Position numbers and translations under genes: made by a program | The notes under the pieces: model-generated | What the model was told of the DNA's origin: nothing | The model's database searches: none | The model's input: only the letters and a program-made list of their open reading frames with translations | Shown here: in pieces, positions 1 through 8,269 of the stretch | Layout of the letters: every line of letters begins with the position of its first letter | How positions within the stretch are numbered: the stretch's first letter is position 1 | NCBI GenBank assembly: GCA_002304945.1 | Contig: DBPQ01000098.1 | Coordinates: forward strand, 16,471 to 54,758 | Source of the DNA: Actinomycetales bacterium UBA1416 | GTDB taxonomy: Bacteria; Actinomycetota; Actinomycetes; Actinomycetales; Actinomycetaceae | DNA length: 38,288 nt | Direction of reading: 5' to 3'

Positions 1-1474
1 GGGCAACGGCGGCAACGGCTGCGTGTCCATCCGGCGGGAGAAGTTCAAGCCCCTCGCTGGGCCGGATGGCGCCAACGGCGGGCGCGGCGGCAGCGTGATC
101 CTCGAGGTGGATCCCCAGGAGACCACCCTGCTCGCCTTCCACCATCTCCCGCACCGGCGCGCCGAGAGCGGTACCCAGGGGATGGGGGACATGCGGCAGG
201 GCCGCAACGGCGAGGACCTCGTGCTCCCGGTGCCCGAGGGGACGGTCGTCAAGACCGAGGACGGCGAGGTCCTCGCGGACCTCATGGGCGCGGGTTCCCG
301 CTTCGTCGCGGCCGCGGGGGGAGCGGGCGGCCTCGGCAACGCGGCGCTCGCCTCGGATCGCCGCAAGGCGCCCGGCTTCGCCCTCCTCGGGGAGCCCGGC
401 GAGGAGGTGCGCCTCGTCCTCGAGTTGAAGTCCGTGGCCGACGTCGCCCTGGTCGGGTTCCCGTCGGCGGGCAAGTCGTCCCTCATCGCCGCGATCTCCG
501 CCGCCCGCCCCAAGATCGCCGACTACCCGTTCACCACGCTCGTGCCCAACCTCGGGGTCGTCCGGGCCGGCGACCACCGCTACACCGTCGCGGACGTCCC
601 CGGGCTGATCCCCGGCGCCTCGGAGGGCAGGGGGCTCGGCCTCGAGTTCCTCCGTCACATCGAGCGCTGTGCCGTGATCGTCCACGTGCTCGACTGCGCG
701 ACCCTCGAACCGAACCGGGATCCCGTCTCCGATCTCGACGCCCTCGAGGCGGAACTCGCCGCGTACGCCGGACGACTCGAGGACGTCGGCACGGTCCCGC
801 TCATGGAACGGCCGCGCCTGGTGGTCCTGAACAAGATCGACGTGCCCGAGGCGCGGGAGCTGGCCGAGTTCGTCGCCCCGGACCTGCGGGCGCGCGGTCT
901 CGAGGTCCACCTCGTCTCGACGGCGTCGCACGAGGGGCTGTCCACCCTCACCTACCGTCTCGGGGAGATCGTCGCCGCCGCCCGGGCGCAGGCGGAGGCG
1001 TCCCCCATGCCCCGCGTCGTCATCCGGCCCGAGCCCGTCGACGAGGCCGGGTTCACGGTGGTCCCGCGGACCGGCCCGGAGGGGCCGTACTACCAGGTGC
1101 GCGGCACCAAGCCGGAGCGATGGGTGCGCCAGACGGACTTCGCGAACGACGAGGCGGTCGGGTACCTCGCCGACCGGCTCGCGAAGATCGGCATCGAGGA
1201 GGAGCTCTTCCGGATCGGCGCCACCCCTGGCGACACGGTGGTCATCGGGCCGGAGGATTCCGGCGTCGTCTTCGACTGGGAGCCCACCATGACCACGGGT
1301 CCCGAACTGCTCGGCCCGCGCGGGTCGGACGCCCGCTTCGAGGGGGAGCCCCGCAGCACCCGCCGGGAGAGGCGCCGCGAGTACCAGGACCGGATGGACG
1401 GCAAGGCGAGGGCCCGCGAGGAGCTGTGGACCGAACGTGAGGCCGGGATCTGGACCGATCCCGCCGAGAGCTGA
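1..1474 (+). CDS. obg: GTPase Obg/CgtA (5' end outside window)
   Basis: Obg is a GTPase that works in 50S ribosome assembly and stress control. The frame is open to the left edge: bases 2-22 already encode the glycine-rich GNGGNGC piece of the Obg fold that precedes SIRREKFKP, so the GTG at 23 is internal and the true start lies upstream. Visible in order are the glycine-rich Obg domain, the G domain with P-loop GFPSAGKSS (about 454-480), switch region DVPGLIPGASEGRGLGLEF, NKID at about 829, and a C-terminal OCT domain (about 1010-1290) followed by a charged tail. An OCT domain is usual in Gram-positive and actinobacterial Obg. In this phylum obg normally follows rplU-rpmA, which would lie just outside. 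proB follows after 64 bases. Confidence 0.97.
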   Translation, partial: GNGGNGCVSIRREKFKPLAGPDGANGGRGGSVILEVDPQETTLLAFHHLPHRRAESGTQGMGDMRQGRNGEDLVLPVPEGTVVKTEDGEVLADLMGAGSRFVAAAGGAGGLGNAALASDRRKAPGFALLGEPGEEVRLVLELKSVADVALVGFPSAGKSSLIAAISAARPKIADYPFTTLVPNLGVVRAGDHRYTVADVPGLIPGASEGRGLGLEFLRHIERCAVIVHVLDCATLEPNRDPVSDLDALEAELAAYAGRLEDVGTVPLMERPRLVVLNKIDVPEARELAEFVAPDLRARGLEVHLVSTASHEGLSTLTYRLGEIVAAARAQAEASPMPRVVIRPEPVDEAGFTVVPRTGPEGPYYQVRGTKPERWVRQTDFANDEAVGYLADRLAKIGIEEELFRIGATPGDTVVIGPEDSGVVFDWEPTMTTGPELLGPRGSDARFEGEPRSTRRERRREYQDRMDGKARAREELWTEREAGIWTDPAES

Positions 1475-1526
1475 ACCGCACGCGATCGTCCGGCCCGTGC
1501 GTCCCACGGCGGCGGTCCCGTGAGCG

Positions 1527-1532
1527 GATAAT
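1527..1532 (+). promoter_or_regulatory. -10 element of a likely leaderless proB transcript
   Basis: GATAAT matches TATAAT in five of six bases and ends six bases before the ATG at 1539. No Shine-Dalgarno sequence fits in between, so transcription probably starts at or next to the start codon. The same spacing recurs at many genes in this window. Confidence 0.55.
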
Positions 1533-1538
1533 GGCGGG

Positions 1539-2678
1539 ATGAACCCGATCAACTCACGCAGCGACCTGGCGAGCGCCCGGCGCCTCGTGATCAAGGTCGG
1601 ATCGTCCTCCCTCACCTCGCCGGACGGCCAGCTGGACACCGGCTACCTCACCCACCTCGTGGACACCACGGCTGCGCGACGCCTGCGCGGCCACCAGGTG
1701 GTGCTCGTGACCTCGGGCGCCATCGCCGCGGGCCTGGGGCCCGCGGGTCTCACGCGCCGGCCCCCGGACCTCGCCACCTCCCAGGCCCTGGCATCGGTGG
1801 GACAGGGCCTGCTCATCGCCGAGTACGCACGTTCCTTCGCCCGGCACGGCCTGACGGTCGGCCAGGTGCTGCTGACCGCGGAGGACCTGATACGGCCGCA
1901 GCACTACCGCAACGCGCGGCGGGCGCTCACCCGTCTCCTCGAGCTCGGCGTGGTGCCGATCGTGAACGAGAACGATGCAGTGGCGACGGACGAGATCCGC
2001 TTCGGCGACAACGACCGCCTGGCCGCACTGGTGGCGAATCTCGTGGCCGCGGAGGCGCTGGTCCTGCTGACCGACGTGGACGGGCTCTACACCGCCCGGC
2101 CGACCGAACCCGGTGCCCGCCTGGTCCCGCGCGTGCAGGAGGCGGACCAGCTCGCGGACTACGAGATCACCGGCCGAGGCTCGCAGGTCGGCACCGGCGG
2201 CATGACCACGAAGATCGACGCGGCGCTGATCGCGACCAACTCGGGCATCCCCACCCTGCTCGCCAATGCCGCGCGGATCGACGACGCGCTGCTGGGCCAC
2301 GAGGTCGGCACGTGGTTCGACGTGGCGGACCACCGCAGGTCCTCCCGGCGGCTCTGGCTGGCGTGGGCGGCCCGGTCCCGGGGCCGGGTGGTCCTGGACG
2401 CAGGGGCGGTGGACGCGGTCACGCACGGGAAGCGGTCGCTGCTCGCCGCCGGGATCACGCACGTCGAGGGCGACTTCGAGGCGGGCGACGCGATCGACCT
2501 GGTGGGCCCCGACGGCAGGGTCGTGGCGCGTGGGCTCTCCGCCTACGACTCCTCCGACGTCGTCCGCATGCGGGGCCGGTCGACCGTGCAGCTCCGCGTG
2601 GAACTCGACGACTTCCATGCGCGCCCCGTCGTCCACCGGGACGACCTCGCGCCCGTCCTCGGCGGGGCGCGCCGATAG
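1539..2678 (+). CDS. proB: Glutamate 5-kinase
   Basis: ProB phosphorylates glutamate to gamma-glutamyl phosphate, the first step of proline synthesis. The 379-residue protein has an N-terminal amino-acid kinase domain (RLVIKVGSSSLTS near residue 15, VTSGAIAAG, NENDAVATDEIRFGDND, LLTDVDGLY, GTGGMTTKIDAA) and a C-terminal PUA domain (about residues 280-365), the usual two-domain form. The ATG at 1539 is chosen because a -10-like element sits six bases upstream. Its stop TAG at 2676 forms part of the TAGGCT hexamer in front of proA, so the two genes are adjacent but proA may also have its own promoter. In this family proline feedback inhibition acts on the kinase domain. Confidence 0.97.
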   Translation: MNPINSRSDLASARRLVIKVGSSSLTSPDGQLDTGYLTHLVDTTAARRLRGHQVVLVTSGAIAAGLGPAGLTRRPPDLATSQALASVGQGLLIAEYARSFARHGLTVGQVLLTAEDLIRPQHYRNARRALTRLLELGVVPIVNENDAVATDEIRFGDNDRLAALVANLVAAEALVLLTDVDGLYTARPTEPGARLVPRVQEADQLADYEITGRGSQVGTGGMTTKIDAALIATNSGIPTLLANAARIDDALLGHEVGTWFDVADHRRSSRRLWLAWAARSRGRVVLDAGAVDAVTHGKRSLLAAGITHVEGDFEAGDAIDLVGPDGRVVARGLSAYDSSDVVRMRGRSTVQLRVELDDFHARPVVHRDDLAPVLGGARR

Positions 2679-2681
2679 GCT
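2676..2681 (+). promoter_or_regulatory. -10 element of a likely leaderless proA transcript
   Basis: TAGGCT lies six bases before the ATG at 2688, and its TAG doubles as the proB stop. There is no Shine-Dalgarno sequence in the gap. Confidence 0.5.
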
Positions 2682-2687
2682 GGTCCC

Positions 2688-3941
2688 ATGGACTCAGCCA
2701 TCACCTCCATCGCCCGCGCCGCCAAGGCGGCGTCCCGGTCGCTCGCGACGGCACCCCGCTCCGTCAAGGACGCGGCCCTCCTCGCGATGGCGGACGCCCT
2801 CGTCGCGCGCGGGGAGGCCGTGCTGGCCGCCAACGCCGAGGATGTGGCCCGGGCCCGCGCGGCGGGCATGAGGCCGGGGCTCGTGGACAGGCTCACCCTC
2901 ACGGCGGAGCGCGTCGACGGGATCGCCGGCGCGCTGCGGGAACTCGCCGCCCTCCCGGACCCGGTGGGGGAGGTCGTCCGCGGTTCCACCCTCCCGAACG
3001 GACTGCGCCTGAAGCAGGTCCGCGTTCCCATGGGGGTGGTGGGGATGATCTACGAGGCGCGTCCCAACGTCACGGTGGACGCGGCCGGACTCGGCATCAA
3101 GTCGGGCAACGCGGTGATCCTCCGCGGCGGGTCCGCGGCCGCAGGCACCAACACAGTGATCGTGGGTGTCCTGGCCGACGCGCTGGCGACCGTGGGACTG
3201 CCCCGCGATCTCGTGCAGTCGATCGACGAGTACGGCCGCGAGGGCGCCGTCGAGCTGATGCACGCCCGCGGCCTCGTGGACGTGCTGGTACCACGGGGCG
3301 GGGCCGACCTCATCCAGACGGTCGTGCGCGAGGCCACCGTGCCCGCGATCGAGACCGGGGTCGGGAACTGCCACGTCTACGTGGACGCCTCCGCCGACCT
3401 GGAGGACGCACGCCGGATCGTGCTCAACTCGAAGGCGCAGCGCCCGGGCGTGTGCAACGCCGCGGAGACGCTCGTCGTGCACGCGGCGATCGCGGAGGCG
3501 TTCCTCCCGCTCGCGGGTCGGGACCTCGCGCAGGCCGGGGTCACGCTGCACGCCGACGACGACGCCGCCCGCCTCCTCGGCGTCCCCAGCGTGCCCGCCG
3601 AGGAGGAGGACTGGGACACCGAGTACCTCTCCCTCGATCTGGCGGTGCGCGTGGTCCCCGACCTGGACGCGGCCCTCGAGCACATCCGTGCCCACTCGAC
3701 GGGGCACACGGAGGCGATCGTCACGTCGTCGCTCGCCTCCGCGAACCGGTTCACCCGGGAACTTGACGCCGCGGCGCTGATCGTCAACGCCTCCACCCGC
3801 TTCACGGACGGGGGCCAGTTCGGGCTGGGCGCCGAGATCGGGATCTCCACGCAGAAGCTCCACGCCCGCGGCCCCATGGGCCTCGCCGAGCTCACGACCA
3901 CCACCTGGATCGTCGAGGGGGAGGGCCAGATCCGCGAATGA
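2688..3941 (+). CDS. proA: Gamma-glutamyl phosphate reductase
   Basis: ProA reduces gamma-glutamyl phosphate to glutamate semialdehyde with NADPH, the second step of proline synthesis. The 417-residue length is typical. It is an aldehyde-dehydrogenase fold protein: the nucleotide-binding region includes VPMGVVGMIYEARPNVTVDA, and the catalytic cysteine lies in PGVCNAAETLV. The C-terminal region has NASTRFTDGGQFGLGAEIGIS, characteristic of ProA. It lies directly after proB, the first enzyme of the same pathway. The start at 2688 fits the leaderless arrangement. I see nothing unusual in it. Confidence 0.97.
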   Translation: MDSAITSIARAAKAASRSLATAPRSVKDAALLAMADALVARGEAVLAANAEDVARARAAGMRPGLVDRLTLTAERVDGIAGALRELAALPDPVGEVVRGSTLPNGLRLKQVRVPMGVVGMIYEARPNVTVDAAGLGIKSGNAVILRGGSAAAGTNTVIVGVLADALATVGLPRDLVQSIDEYGREGAVELMHARGLVDVLVPRGGADLIQTVVREATVPAIETGVGNCHVYVDASADLEDARRIVLNSKAQRPGVCNAAETLVVHAAIAEAFLPLAGRDLAQAGVTLHADDDAARLLGVPSVPAEEEDWDTEYLSLDLAVRVVPDLDAALEHIRAHSTGHTEAIVTSSLASANRFTRELDAAALIVNASTRFTDGGQFGLGAEIGISTQKLHARGPMGLAELTTTTWIVEGEGQIRE

Positions 3942-3999
3942 GCGCCATCTGTGCGAAACTGGCACCACGGAGTTCCACGGCCTGCGGAGGACCAGAGAC

Positions 4000-4152
4000 A
4001 TGAGGAGTTCGCTCGTCGCCCTCGAGGGCGGTCACGAGATCGTCAACCAGTTGCCGGTGCCGCCCATCATGTACGGCGTCATCGCCCTGGTCGCCCTGCT
4101 CTTCCTCCTCCTGGTGGCCCACGCGTTCCGGTCCGTCCACACCCGGCACTGA
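4000..4152 (+). CDS. Small single-pass membrane protein (50 aa)
   Basis: This short gene encodes 50 residues, starting MRSSLVALEGGHEIVNQLP, with one hydrophobic segment (about residues 24-44, IMYGVIALVALLFLLLVAHA) and a short basic tail FRSVHTRH. A GGAGG lies about ten bases upstream of the ATG (3986-3990). Its stop overlaps the nadD start as TGATG, so the two are probably translationally coupled. From general knowledge, a protein of this size and kind often lies between proA and nadD in related actinobacteria, which argues that it is real. Its function is unknown. It is below the size cut-off of many gene finders. Confidence 0.75.
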   Translation: MRSSLVALEGGHEIVNQLPVPPIMYGVIALVALLFLLLVAHAFRSVHTRH

Positions 4153-4793
4153 TGCCCTCGGCGAGTGGCCGCCGCCGGGTGGGGGTGATGGGCGGGACGT
4201 TCGATCCCATCCACCACGGGCACCTCGTCGCGGCCAGTGAGGTCCAGGACGTATTCGACCTCGACGAGGTCGTGTTCGTGCCCACCGGCGCCCAGCCCTT
4301 CAAGCTGGACCGGGAGGTGACCTCCGTGGAGCACCGCTACCTCATGACGGTGATCGCGACGGCCTCCAATCCGCGCTTCACGGTCTCCCGGGTGGACATC
4401 GACCGGCCGGGTATCACCTACACGATCGACACGCTGCGTGACCTGCGCGCCCAGATGCCCGAGGACGAGCTGTTCTTCATCACGGGCGCCGACGCGATGA
4501 GCCAGATCCTCGAGTGGAAGAACTCCGCGGAACTGTTCGAGCTCGCGCACTTCATCGGCGTCACCCGGCCGGGGCACGCCCTCGACGACACCGGGCTGCC
4601 GGAGAGGGGCGCCTCCCTCCTCGAGGTGCCCGCGCTCGCCATCTCCTCGACCGACTGCCGGGCCCGCGTGGCCGCCGGTTCGCCCGTGTGGTACCTCGTG
4701 CCGGACGGCGTGGTCCAGTACATCGCGAAGTACGAGCTCTACCGGAGGGCAGCCACCCCGACGGGACTCCGGGGGGTGAAGGATGACCGCTGA
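4152..4793 (+). CDS. nadD: Nicotinate-nucleotide adenylyltransferase
   Basis: NadD transfers AMP from ATP to nicotinate mononucleotide to make deamido-NAD, the central step of NAD synthesis. The 213-residue protein shows the nucleotidyltransferase motif GGTFDPIHHGHL near the N-terminus and ISSTDCRARV near the C-terminus, the two signatures of the family, with FITGADAMSQILEWKN between. The ATG at 4152 (MPSASGRRRVGVMGG) is chosen because it overlaps the stop of the preceding small gene. An upstream in-frame start at 3951 would only add a segment antisense in character to the small ORF and is rejected. The downstream gene begins inside nadD, overlapping by 11 bases. Confidence 0.95.
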   Translation: MPSASGRRRVGVMGGTFDPIHHGHLVAASEVQDVFDLDEVVFVPTGAQPFKLDREVTSVEHRYLMTVIATASNPRFTVSRVDIDRPGITYTIDTLRDLRAQMPEDELFFITGADAMSQILEWKNSAELFELAHFIGVTRPGHALDDTGLPERGASLLEVPALAISSTDCRARVAAGSPVWYLVPDGVVQYIAKYELYRRAATPTGLRGVKDDR

Positions 4794-5460
4794 CAGGCCA
4801 CTGACCCGGCGGGAGCTCCGTGAACGGGAGCGCGCCCGCGAGCGCGAGGCCGCGCCCACGCCACCGACGCGTCGAGCGCTCCGTGAGGCGGCCCGAGACG
4901 CGGACCGAGACGCGGACCGAGACGTCGTGGCGGACGCCGTGTCGACGGCGGAGCGTGCCGCCGTGCGCCGTCGCCCTGTCCAGGCGCCGACCACGACGAC
5001 GGGCCTCACCGTCGTCGACGGTGCCACCGGCACCATCAGCGCCATCCCGCTCGCCTCCCCGGCCGCGGAGCCCGCACCGCAGCATCCGGAACCACGGGAC
5101 GACCGTGCAGAGGCACCACCGGAACGGACCAGCGAGCCGGCCTCCACCCCGACGGTCGAGCCCGGCCCGGAACCCGCGCCGGAGACGGAGGGCGCCCTGC
5201 GCCGTCGCTCCGTGATGGGGCGGGGCGAGGAGATCGTCGTGGCTCCCGCCGTGTCCGACCGGCCGGAGCCACCGGCGGATTTGCCGTCCGAGGACGAGCC
5301 CGTCGAGCGGGTCGCCAGCCGGTCCGCCCTCGCGACGATCCTGCGCTTCCTCGTCCTGCTGGTGGCGGCCTTCGTCATCGGGGCGCTCATCTGGACGGTG
5401 GCGGAGGAGGCAGCGGCGCAGGGCGTCGTGGCCGCGATCGAGCTCCGGGGCGAGCGGTGA
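4783..5460 (+). CDS. Membrane protein with charged disordered N-terminus
   Basis: The 225-residue protein has a very charged N-terminus in which a TRREL/TRRAL-x-E pattern occurs twice (residues 8-16 and 27-34), followed by Arg/Asp-rich and Pro/Ala/Glu-rich low-complexity stretches, and a single transmembrane helix near the C-terminus (about 186-205, ILRFLVLLVAAFVIGALIW). Most of the chain is predicted cytoplasmic and disordered. It overlaps nadD by 11 bases and its TGA overlaps the rsfS GTG, so it belongs to the nadD-rsfS operon. Proteins with similar TRRELRE repeats are common in actinobacteria but without an assigned role. I cannot give a function. Confidence 0.8.
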   Translation: MTADRPLTRRELRERERAREREAAPTPPTRRALREAARDADRDADRDVVADAVSTAERAAVRRRPVQAPTTTTGLTVVDGATGTISAIPLASPAAEPAPQHPEPRDDRAEAPPERTSEPASTPTVEPGPEPAPETEGALRRRSVMGRGEEIVVAPAVSDRPEPPADLPSEDEPVERVASRSALATILRFLVLLVAAFVIGALIWTVAEEAAAQGVVAAIELRGER

Positions 5461-5822
5461 GCGCCTCGGAGCGGGCGGTCGAACTGGCAGGCGTCGCCGC
5501 CGGCGCGGCGAGCGCCAGGAAGGCCGAGGACATCGTGGCGCTCGACGTGTCCGAGAGGCTCGCGCTCACCGACGTCTTCGTGGTGATGTCCGGCTCGAAC
5601 GAGCGGCAGGTCTCCGCGATCGTCGACGCGGTGGAGGAGAGGCTCGCCGCCGCGGGTGTGCACGCGGTGCGACGCGAGGGAAGGGGGCAGGCCCGCTGGG
5701 TGCTGCTCGACTTCGGGGAGATCGTGGTGCACGTCCAGCACGAGGAGGAACGCGAGTTCTACGCCCTCGAACGGCTCTGGCGCGACTGCCCGGTGGTGCC
5801 GCTGCCCACGGAGGACGAGTGA
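5457..5822 (+). CDS. rsfS: Ribosomal silencing factor RsfS
   Basis: RsfS binds ribosomal protein uL14 and keeps 50S subunits from joining 30S subunits when nutrients are short. At 121 residues it has the family pattern: KAEDIVALDVSERLALTDVFVVMSG near the N-terminus, then RQVSAIVDAVEERL, and WVLLDFGEIVVHVQHEEEREFY-type C-terminal sequence ending in LERLW. The GTG start at 5457 overlaps the previous stop (GTGA), and its own stop overlaps the next start in the same way. The nadD-rsfS-histidine phosphatase order matches the mycobacterial Rv2421c-Rv2420c-Rv2419c order. Confidence 0.95.
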   Translation: MSASERAVELAGVAAGAASARKAEDIVALDVSERLALTDVFVVMSGSNERQVSAIVDAVEERLAAAGVHAVRREGRGQARWVLLDFGEIVVHVQHEEEREFYALERLWRDCPVVPLPTEDE

Positions 5823-6445
5823 CCGCCGGAACGGTGATCCTCTGGCGGCACGGACAGACCGACTTCAACCGGGAGTTCCGGGTGCAGGGTGGCGTGGACG
5901 TGCCGCTCAACGAGACCGGCGTCTCCCAGGCCGCCGCGAGCGCGGCGCTCCTGCACCGGTACCTCGGCACGGCTCCCGTCGCCGTCGTCAGCTCGACCCT
6001 CATGCGCGCCCGGCAGACCGCGCTCGCGCTCGCCGACGTGCTCGGCGTCGAGATCGCCGAGGACGAGCGGCTGCGCGAACGGGCGTTCGGGCTGTGGGAG
6101 GGGCTGACCCGCGACCAGATGGTGGCTGGGTGGCCGCAGGAGTACACGCTCTGGAAGTCCGGCAGCACGCCATCGGGGATCGGGATGGAGACACGAACCG
6201 CGGTGGCGGAACGCGTGGAGGCGGCCGTGCTGGAGCACGCCGGCCGCCACGCGCCGGAGATCACGCTCGTGGTGGTGAGCCACGGCTCGGCCACCTCCCA
6301 GGCTCTCGGCCGGATGTTGCGCGCACCCGGCGACGCGCCCTTCCCGGTGCGCGCCCTGGACAACGCCCACTGGTCCACCCTCCAGCACGCTCCGACCCTC
6401 ACGCCGCCCTGGCGGTTGCAGGCCCACAACCTCGGGCCGCTCTGA
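5819..6445 (+). CDS. Histidine phosphatase family protein (GpgP-like by position)
   Basis: This 208-residue protein belongs to the phosphoglycerate-mutase-like histidine phosphatase superfamily. The catalytic motif is WRHGQTDFN at residues 9-17, the acid region ERLRERAFGLWEG follows, and the second catalytic histidine is in VVSHGS (about residue 158). It starts with a GTG that overlaps the rsfS stop. In mycobacteria the gene at this position is glucosyl-3-phosphoglycerate phosphatase (GpgP), so that substrate is a fair guess from synteny, but the sequence alone supports only a phosphatase acting on a small phosphorylated metabolite. It ends the operon. Confidence 0.88.
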   Translation: MTAGTVILWRHGQTDFNREFRVQGGVDVPLNETGVSQAAASAALLHRYLGTAPVAVVSSTLMRARQTALALADVLGVEIAEDERLRERAFGLWEGLTRDQMVAGWPQEYTLWKSGSTPSGIGMETRTAVAERVEAAVLEHAGRHAPEITLVVVSHGSATSQALGRMLRAPGDAPFPVRALDNAHWSTLQHAPTLTPPWRLQAHNLGPL

Positions 6446-6449
6446 GATC

Positions 6450-6503
6450 TTCACAGGGGCTTCATGGAGGCCGTCGGCGAACCTTCACGCCCGCCCTGTT
6501 CAC
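6450..6503 (+). promoter_or_regulatory. TTCAC repeats, possible response-regulator binding site
   Basis: TTCAC-type pentamers begin at 6450 (TTCAC), 6461 (TTCAT), 6484 (TTCAC) and 6499 (TTCAC). The first two are 11 bp apart, the spacing of tandem half-sites bound by OmpR/PhoB-family regulators, and a regulator of that family is encoded at 8266-8973. They lie in the 83-bp leader of the DUF2202 gene. Regulation of that gene by this system is an inference. Confidence 0.4.
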
Positions 6504-6520
6504 TTCGTGTCATCACGAAG
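6503..6520 (+). promoter_or_regulatory. Hairpin touching the DUF2202 Shine-Dalgarno
   Basis: CTTCGTG (6503-6509), loop TCAT, CACGAAG (6514-6520) forms a perfect 7-bp stem. Its 3' arm includes the AAG that begins the AAGGAGG ribosome binding site (6518-6524) of the gene at 6529, so folding could partly mask translation initiation. Confidence 0.4.
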
Positions 6521-6528
6521 GAGGAGTC

Positions 6529-7233
6529 ATGAGAAGGATCATCGCAACAGCCGGCGTCATGGCGATCGCGGGACTCGGGTTCGTCGGTCCTGTCGGGGCC
6601 GCGGTCGAGGTCGACCCGGACCTCGCGGAGCACCTGGAGTTCATGGTCGAGGAGGAACGCCTCGCGCACGAGCTGTACACGCTGTTCGCGCAGGAGTACC
6701 CGGAGGCGTCGATCTTCGCAAGCATCGCCCGCAGCGAGGCGCGTCACATGGACGCTGTCGCCCGGCAGCTCGACCTGCGGGGGCTGGGCGACCCGGGCGA
6801 GGGCCGCACGCCCGGCGACTACGCCGCCGACGAGCTCGACGAGCTGTACGACAGCTGGTCGGAGGAGGGGCTCGTCAACCTGGAGGCGGCGCTCCAGGTG
6901 GGCATCGACCTCGAGGAGGCGGACATCGCAGATCTCGAGGCGGCGCTCGACGACCCGGCGACCGCGCCCGTCGAGCGCGTGTTCACCGCCCTCCTTCGCG
7001 GGTCGGAGCACCACCTCGCGGCCTTCACCTCCGCGCTGGAGGACGGCGGGGACTGTGCCGGGTGCACGGGTGAGCCGAACGCGAAGGCGATGGCGAAGCG
7101 GGCGGGCGGTGCCGGGAACCCGTGGGAGGGCAACCGTGGTCACGGCAACGGCAGGGGCGACGGGTGGCCCCCGGACGCAGACCGGTACCAGAAGGGGACG
7201 CCTAGGTATCCCGCCGAGGAACCCACAGACTGA
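6529..7233 (+). CDS. Secreted DUF2202 ferritin-like protein
   Basis: The 234-residue product begins with a signal peptide (RRIIATAGVMAIAGLGFVGPVGA, cleavage near residue 24-25). The mature part is a DUF2202 helical bundle: FMVEEERLAHELY, ARSEARHMDAVARQL, VGIDLEEADIADLEAAL and RGSEHHLAAFTSALE carry paired Glu/His residues placed as in ferritin-like metal sites. A DCAGC motif follows, and the C-terminal 50 residues are Gly/Asn/Arg-rich and low in complexity. A strong AAGGAGG precedes the ATG. DUF2202 proteins have no firm function; metal binding outside the membrane is likely. The gene ends 32 bases inside the opposite-strand histidine kinase gene. Confidence 0.9.
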   Translation: MRRIIATAGVMAIAGLGFVGPVGAAVEVDPDLAEHLEFMVEEERLAHELYTLFAQEYPEASIFASIARSEARHMDAVARQLDLRGLGDPGEGRTPGDYAADELDELYDSWSEEGLVNLEAALQVGIDLEEADIADLEAALDDPATAPVERVFTALLRGSEHHLAAFTSALEDGGDCAGCTGEPNAKAMAKRAGGAGNPWEGNRGHGNGRGDGWPPDADRYQKGTPRYPAEEPTD

Positions 7234-8269
7234 AGGTCGCGCCTCGGCCCGGTCCCTCCGACCGGGCCGTCAGGTCGCCCCCGTGGGCGCGCATCAGCTC
7301 GCGGGAGATGGTGAGGCCGATCCCCGATCCGCTGGCGCGCCCCTTGCGCGCCCGGTAGAAGCGCTCGAACACCCGCTCCACCTCCTCGCGCGAGAGGCCC
7401 ACGCCCGAATCGGCGACATCGATGCGCGCCCGGCCGGCCTCGCGTCGGCCGGTCACGTGCACCCACCCGCCACGGTCGGTTGCCGCCAGCGCGTTGCCGA
7501 GCAGGTTGGTGACCACCTGCGTGATGCGGTCCGGGTCCACGACCGCCTGCAGTGGTGGCACGTCGACGGCCAGGGTGACGCCCTCGTCCTCGAACTGGGG
7601 CTGGAGCCGGGATGCGGTCGCTGCGACGAGGACGGCGATGTCGGCGGGTTCCGGCGTGAGGTCGAAGCGCCGCTCCTGTGCCTTGGCGAGCGACGAGAAG
7701 TCCTCGGCGAGCCGGCGCAGGCGGCGGGTCTCGCCGCCGAGCTCGCCGAGGCTCTCCGGCGTGACCTGGATGACGCCGTCGATCATGCCCTCGAGGGTGC
7801 CGTCGATGACGGTCAGTGGCGTGCGCATCTCGTGGGCGACGTCGGCGATGAGCTGGACGCGGGTGCGTTCGATCTGCGCCAGCCGCTCGGCCATGGTGTT
7901 GACGTCCGTGGCGAGTTCCGCGAGTTCCGTCTCCGTTGGAGTTTCCACCGTGGCGTCGTAGTTCCCCGCGGCGATGTGGCGGGTGGCGAGGCGGATCTGG
8001 GTGATCGGCCGGAGGAGGCGGCGGGAGGACAGCCATCCGATCACGACGGCGATTCCCACCCCGATCAGCCCACCGACCAGCGCGCCCGTCGTGATCGCGC
8101 CGGTGACCGTGGCCCGCAGCCCCGCCCCCCGCATCTGGGAGGGACCGCGGGCGACCTGCTGGTCGAAGAGCGCGGGGACGAGGAGCCGGATCACGACGTA
8201 GAAGGCGAGGAGGGAGAGGGCGGCGACCACCACGTGGCTCAGCACCGTCCGGGTCGTCAGCCGGTTCAC
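7202..8269 (-). CDS. Sensor histidine kinase with HAMP domain
   Basis: This 355-residue kinase starts at GTG 8269, overlapping the regulator's stop (GTGA). It has two transmembrane helices (about residues 10-32 and 55-80) around a short extracytoplasmic loop of some 20 residues, then a HAMP linker (80-135), the HisKA H-box DVAHEMRTPLTV with the phospho-acceptor His146, and the ATPase domain with N-box (VVTNLLGNALAATD), G1 box (DSGVGLSREE), F box (ERFYRARKG) and G2 box (GSGIGLTISREL). The very small sensor loop suggests it senses a membrane or envelope signal, or works with a partner. It forms an operon with the upstream response regulator and is convergent with DUF2202, its likely target. Confidence 0.93.
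   Translation of the reverse strand: MNRLTTRTVLSHVVVAALSLLAFYVVIRLLVPALFDQQVARGPSQMRGAGLRATVTGAITTGALVGGLIGVGIAVVIGWLSSRRLLRPITQIRLATRHIAAGNYDATVETPTETELAELATDVNTMAERLAQIERTRVQLIADVAHEMRTPLTVIDGTLEGMIDGVIQVTPESLGELGGETRRLRRLAEDFSSLAKAQERRFDLTPEPADIAVLVAATASRLQPQFEDEGVTLAVDVPPLQAVVDPDRITQVVTNLLGNALAATDRGGWVHVTGRREAGRARIDVADSGVGLSREEVERVFERFYRARKGRASGSGIGLTISRELMRAHGGDLTARSEGPGRGATFSLWVPRRDT

Noticed and set aside
1554..2636. Long open frame antisense to proB
   Set aside because: High-GC shadow of a clear gene; Arg/Gly/Pro-rich translation with no motif.
3951..4151. N-terminal extension of nadD
   Set aside because: The sequence is out of frame with a good small membrane protein gene that ends at the nadD ATG, and NadD motifs start just after 4152.
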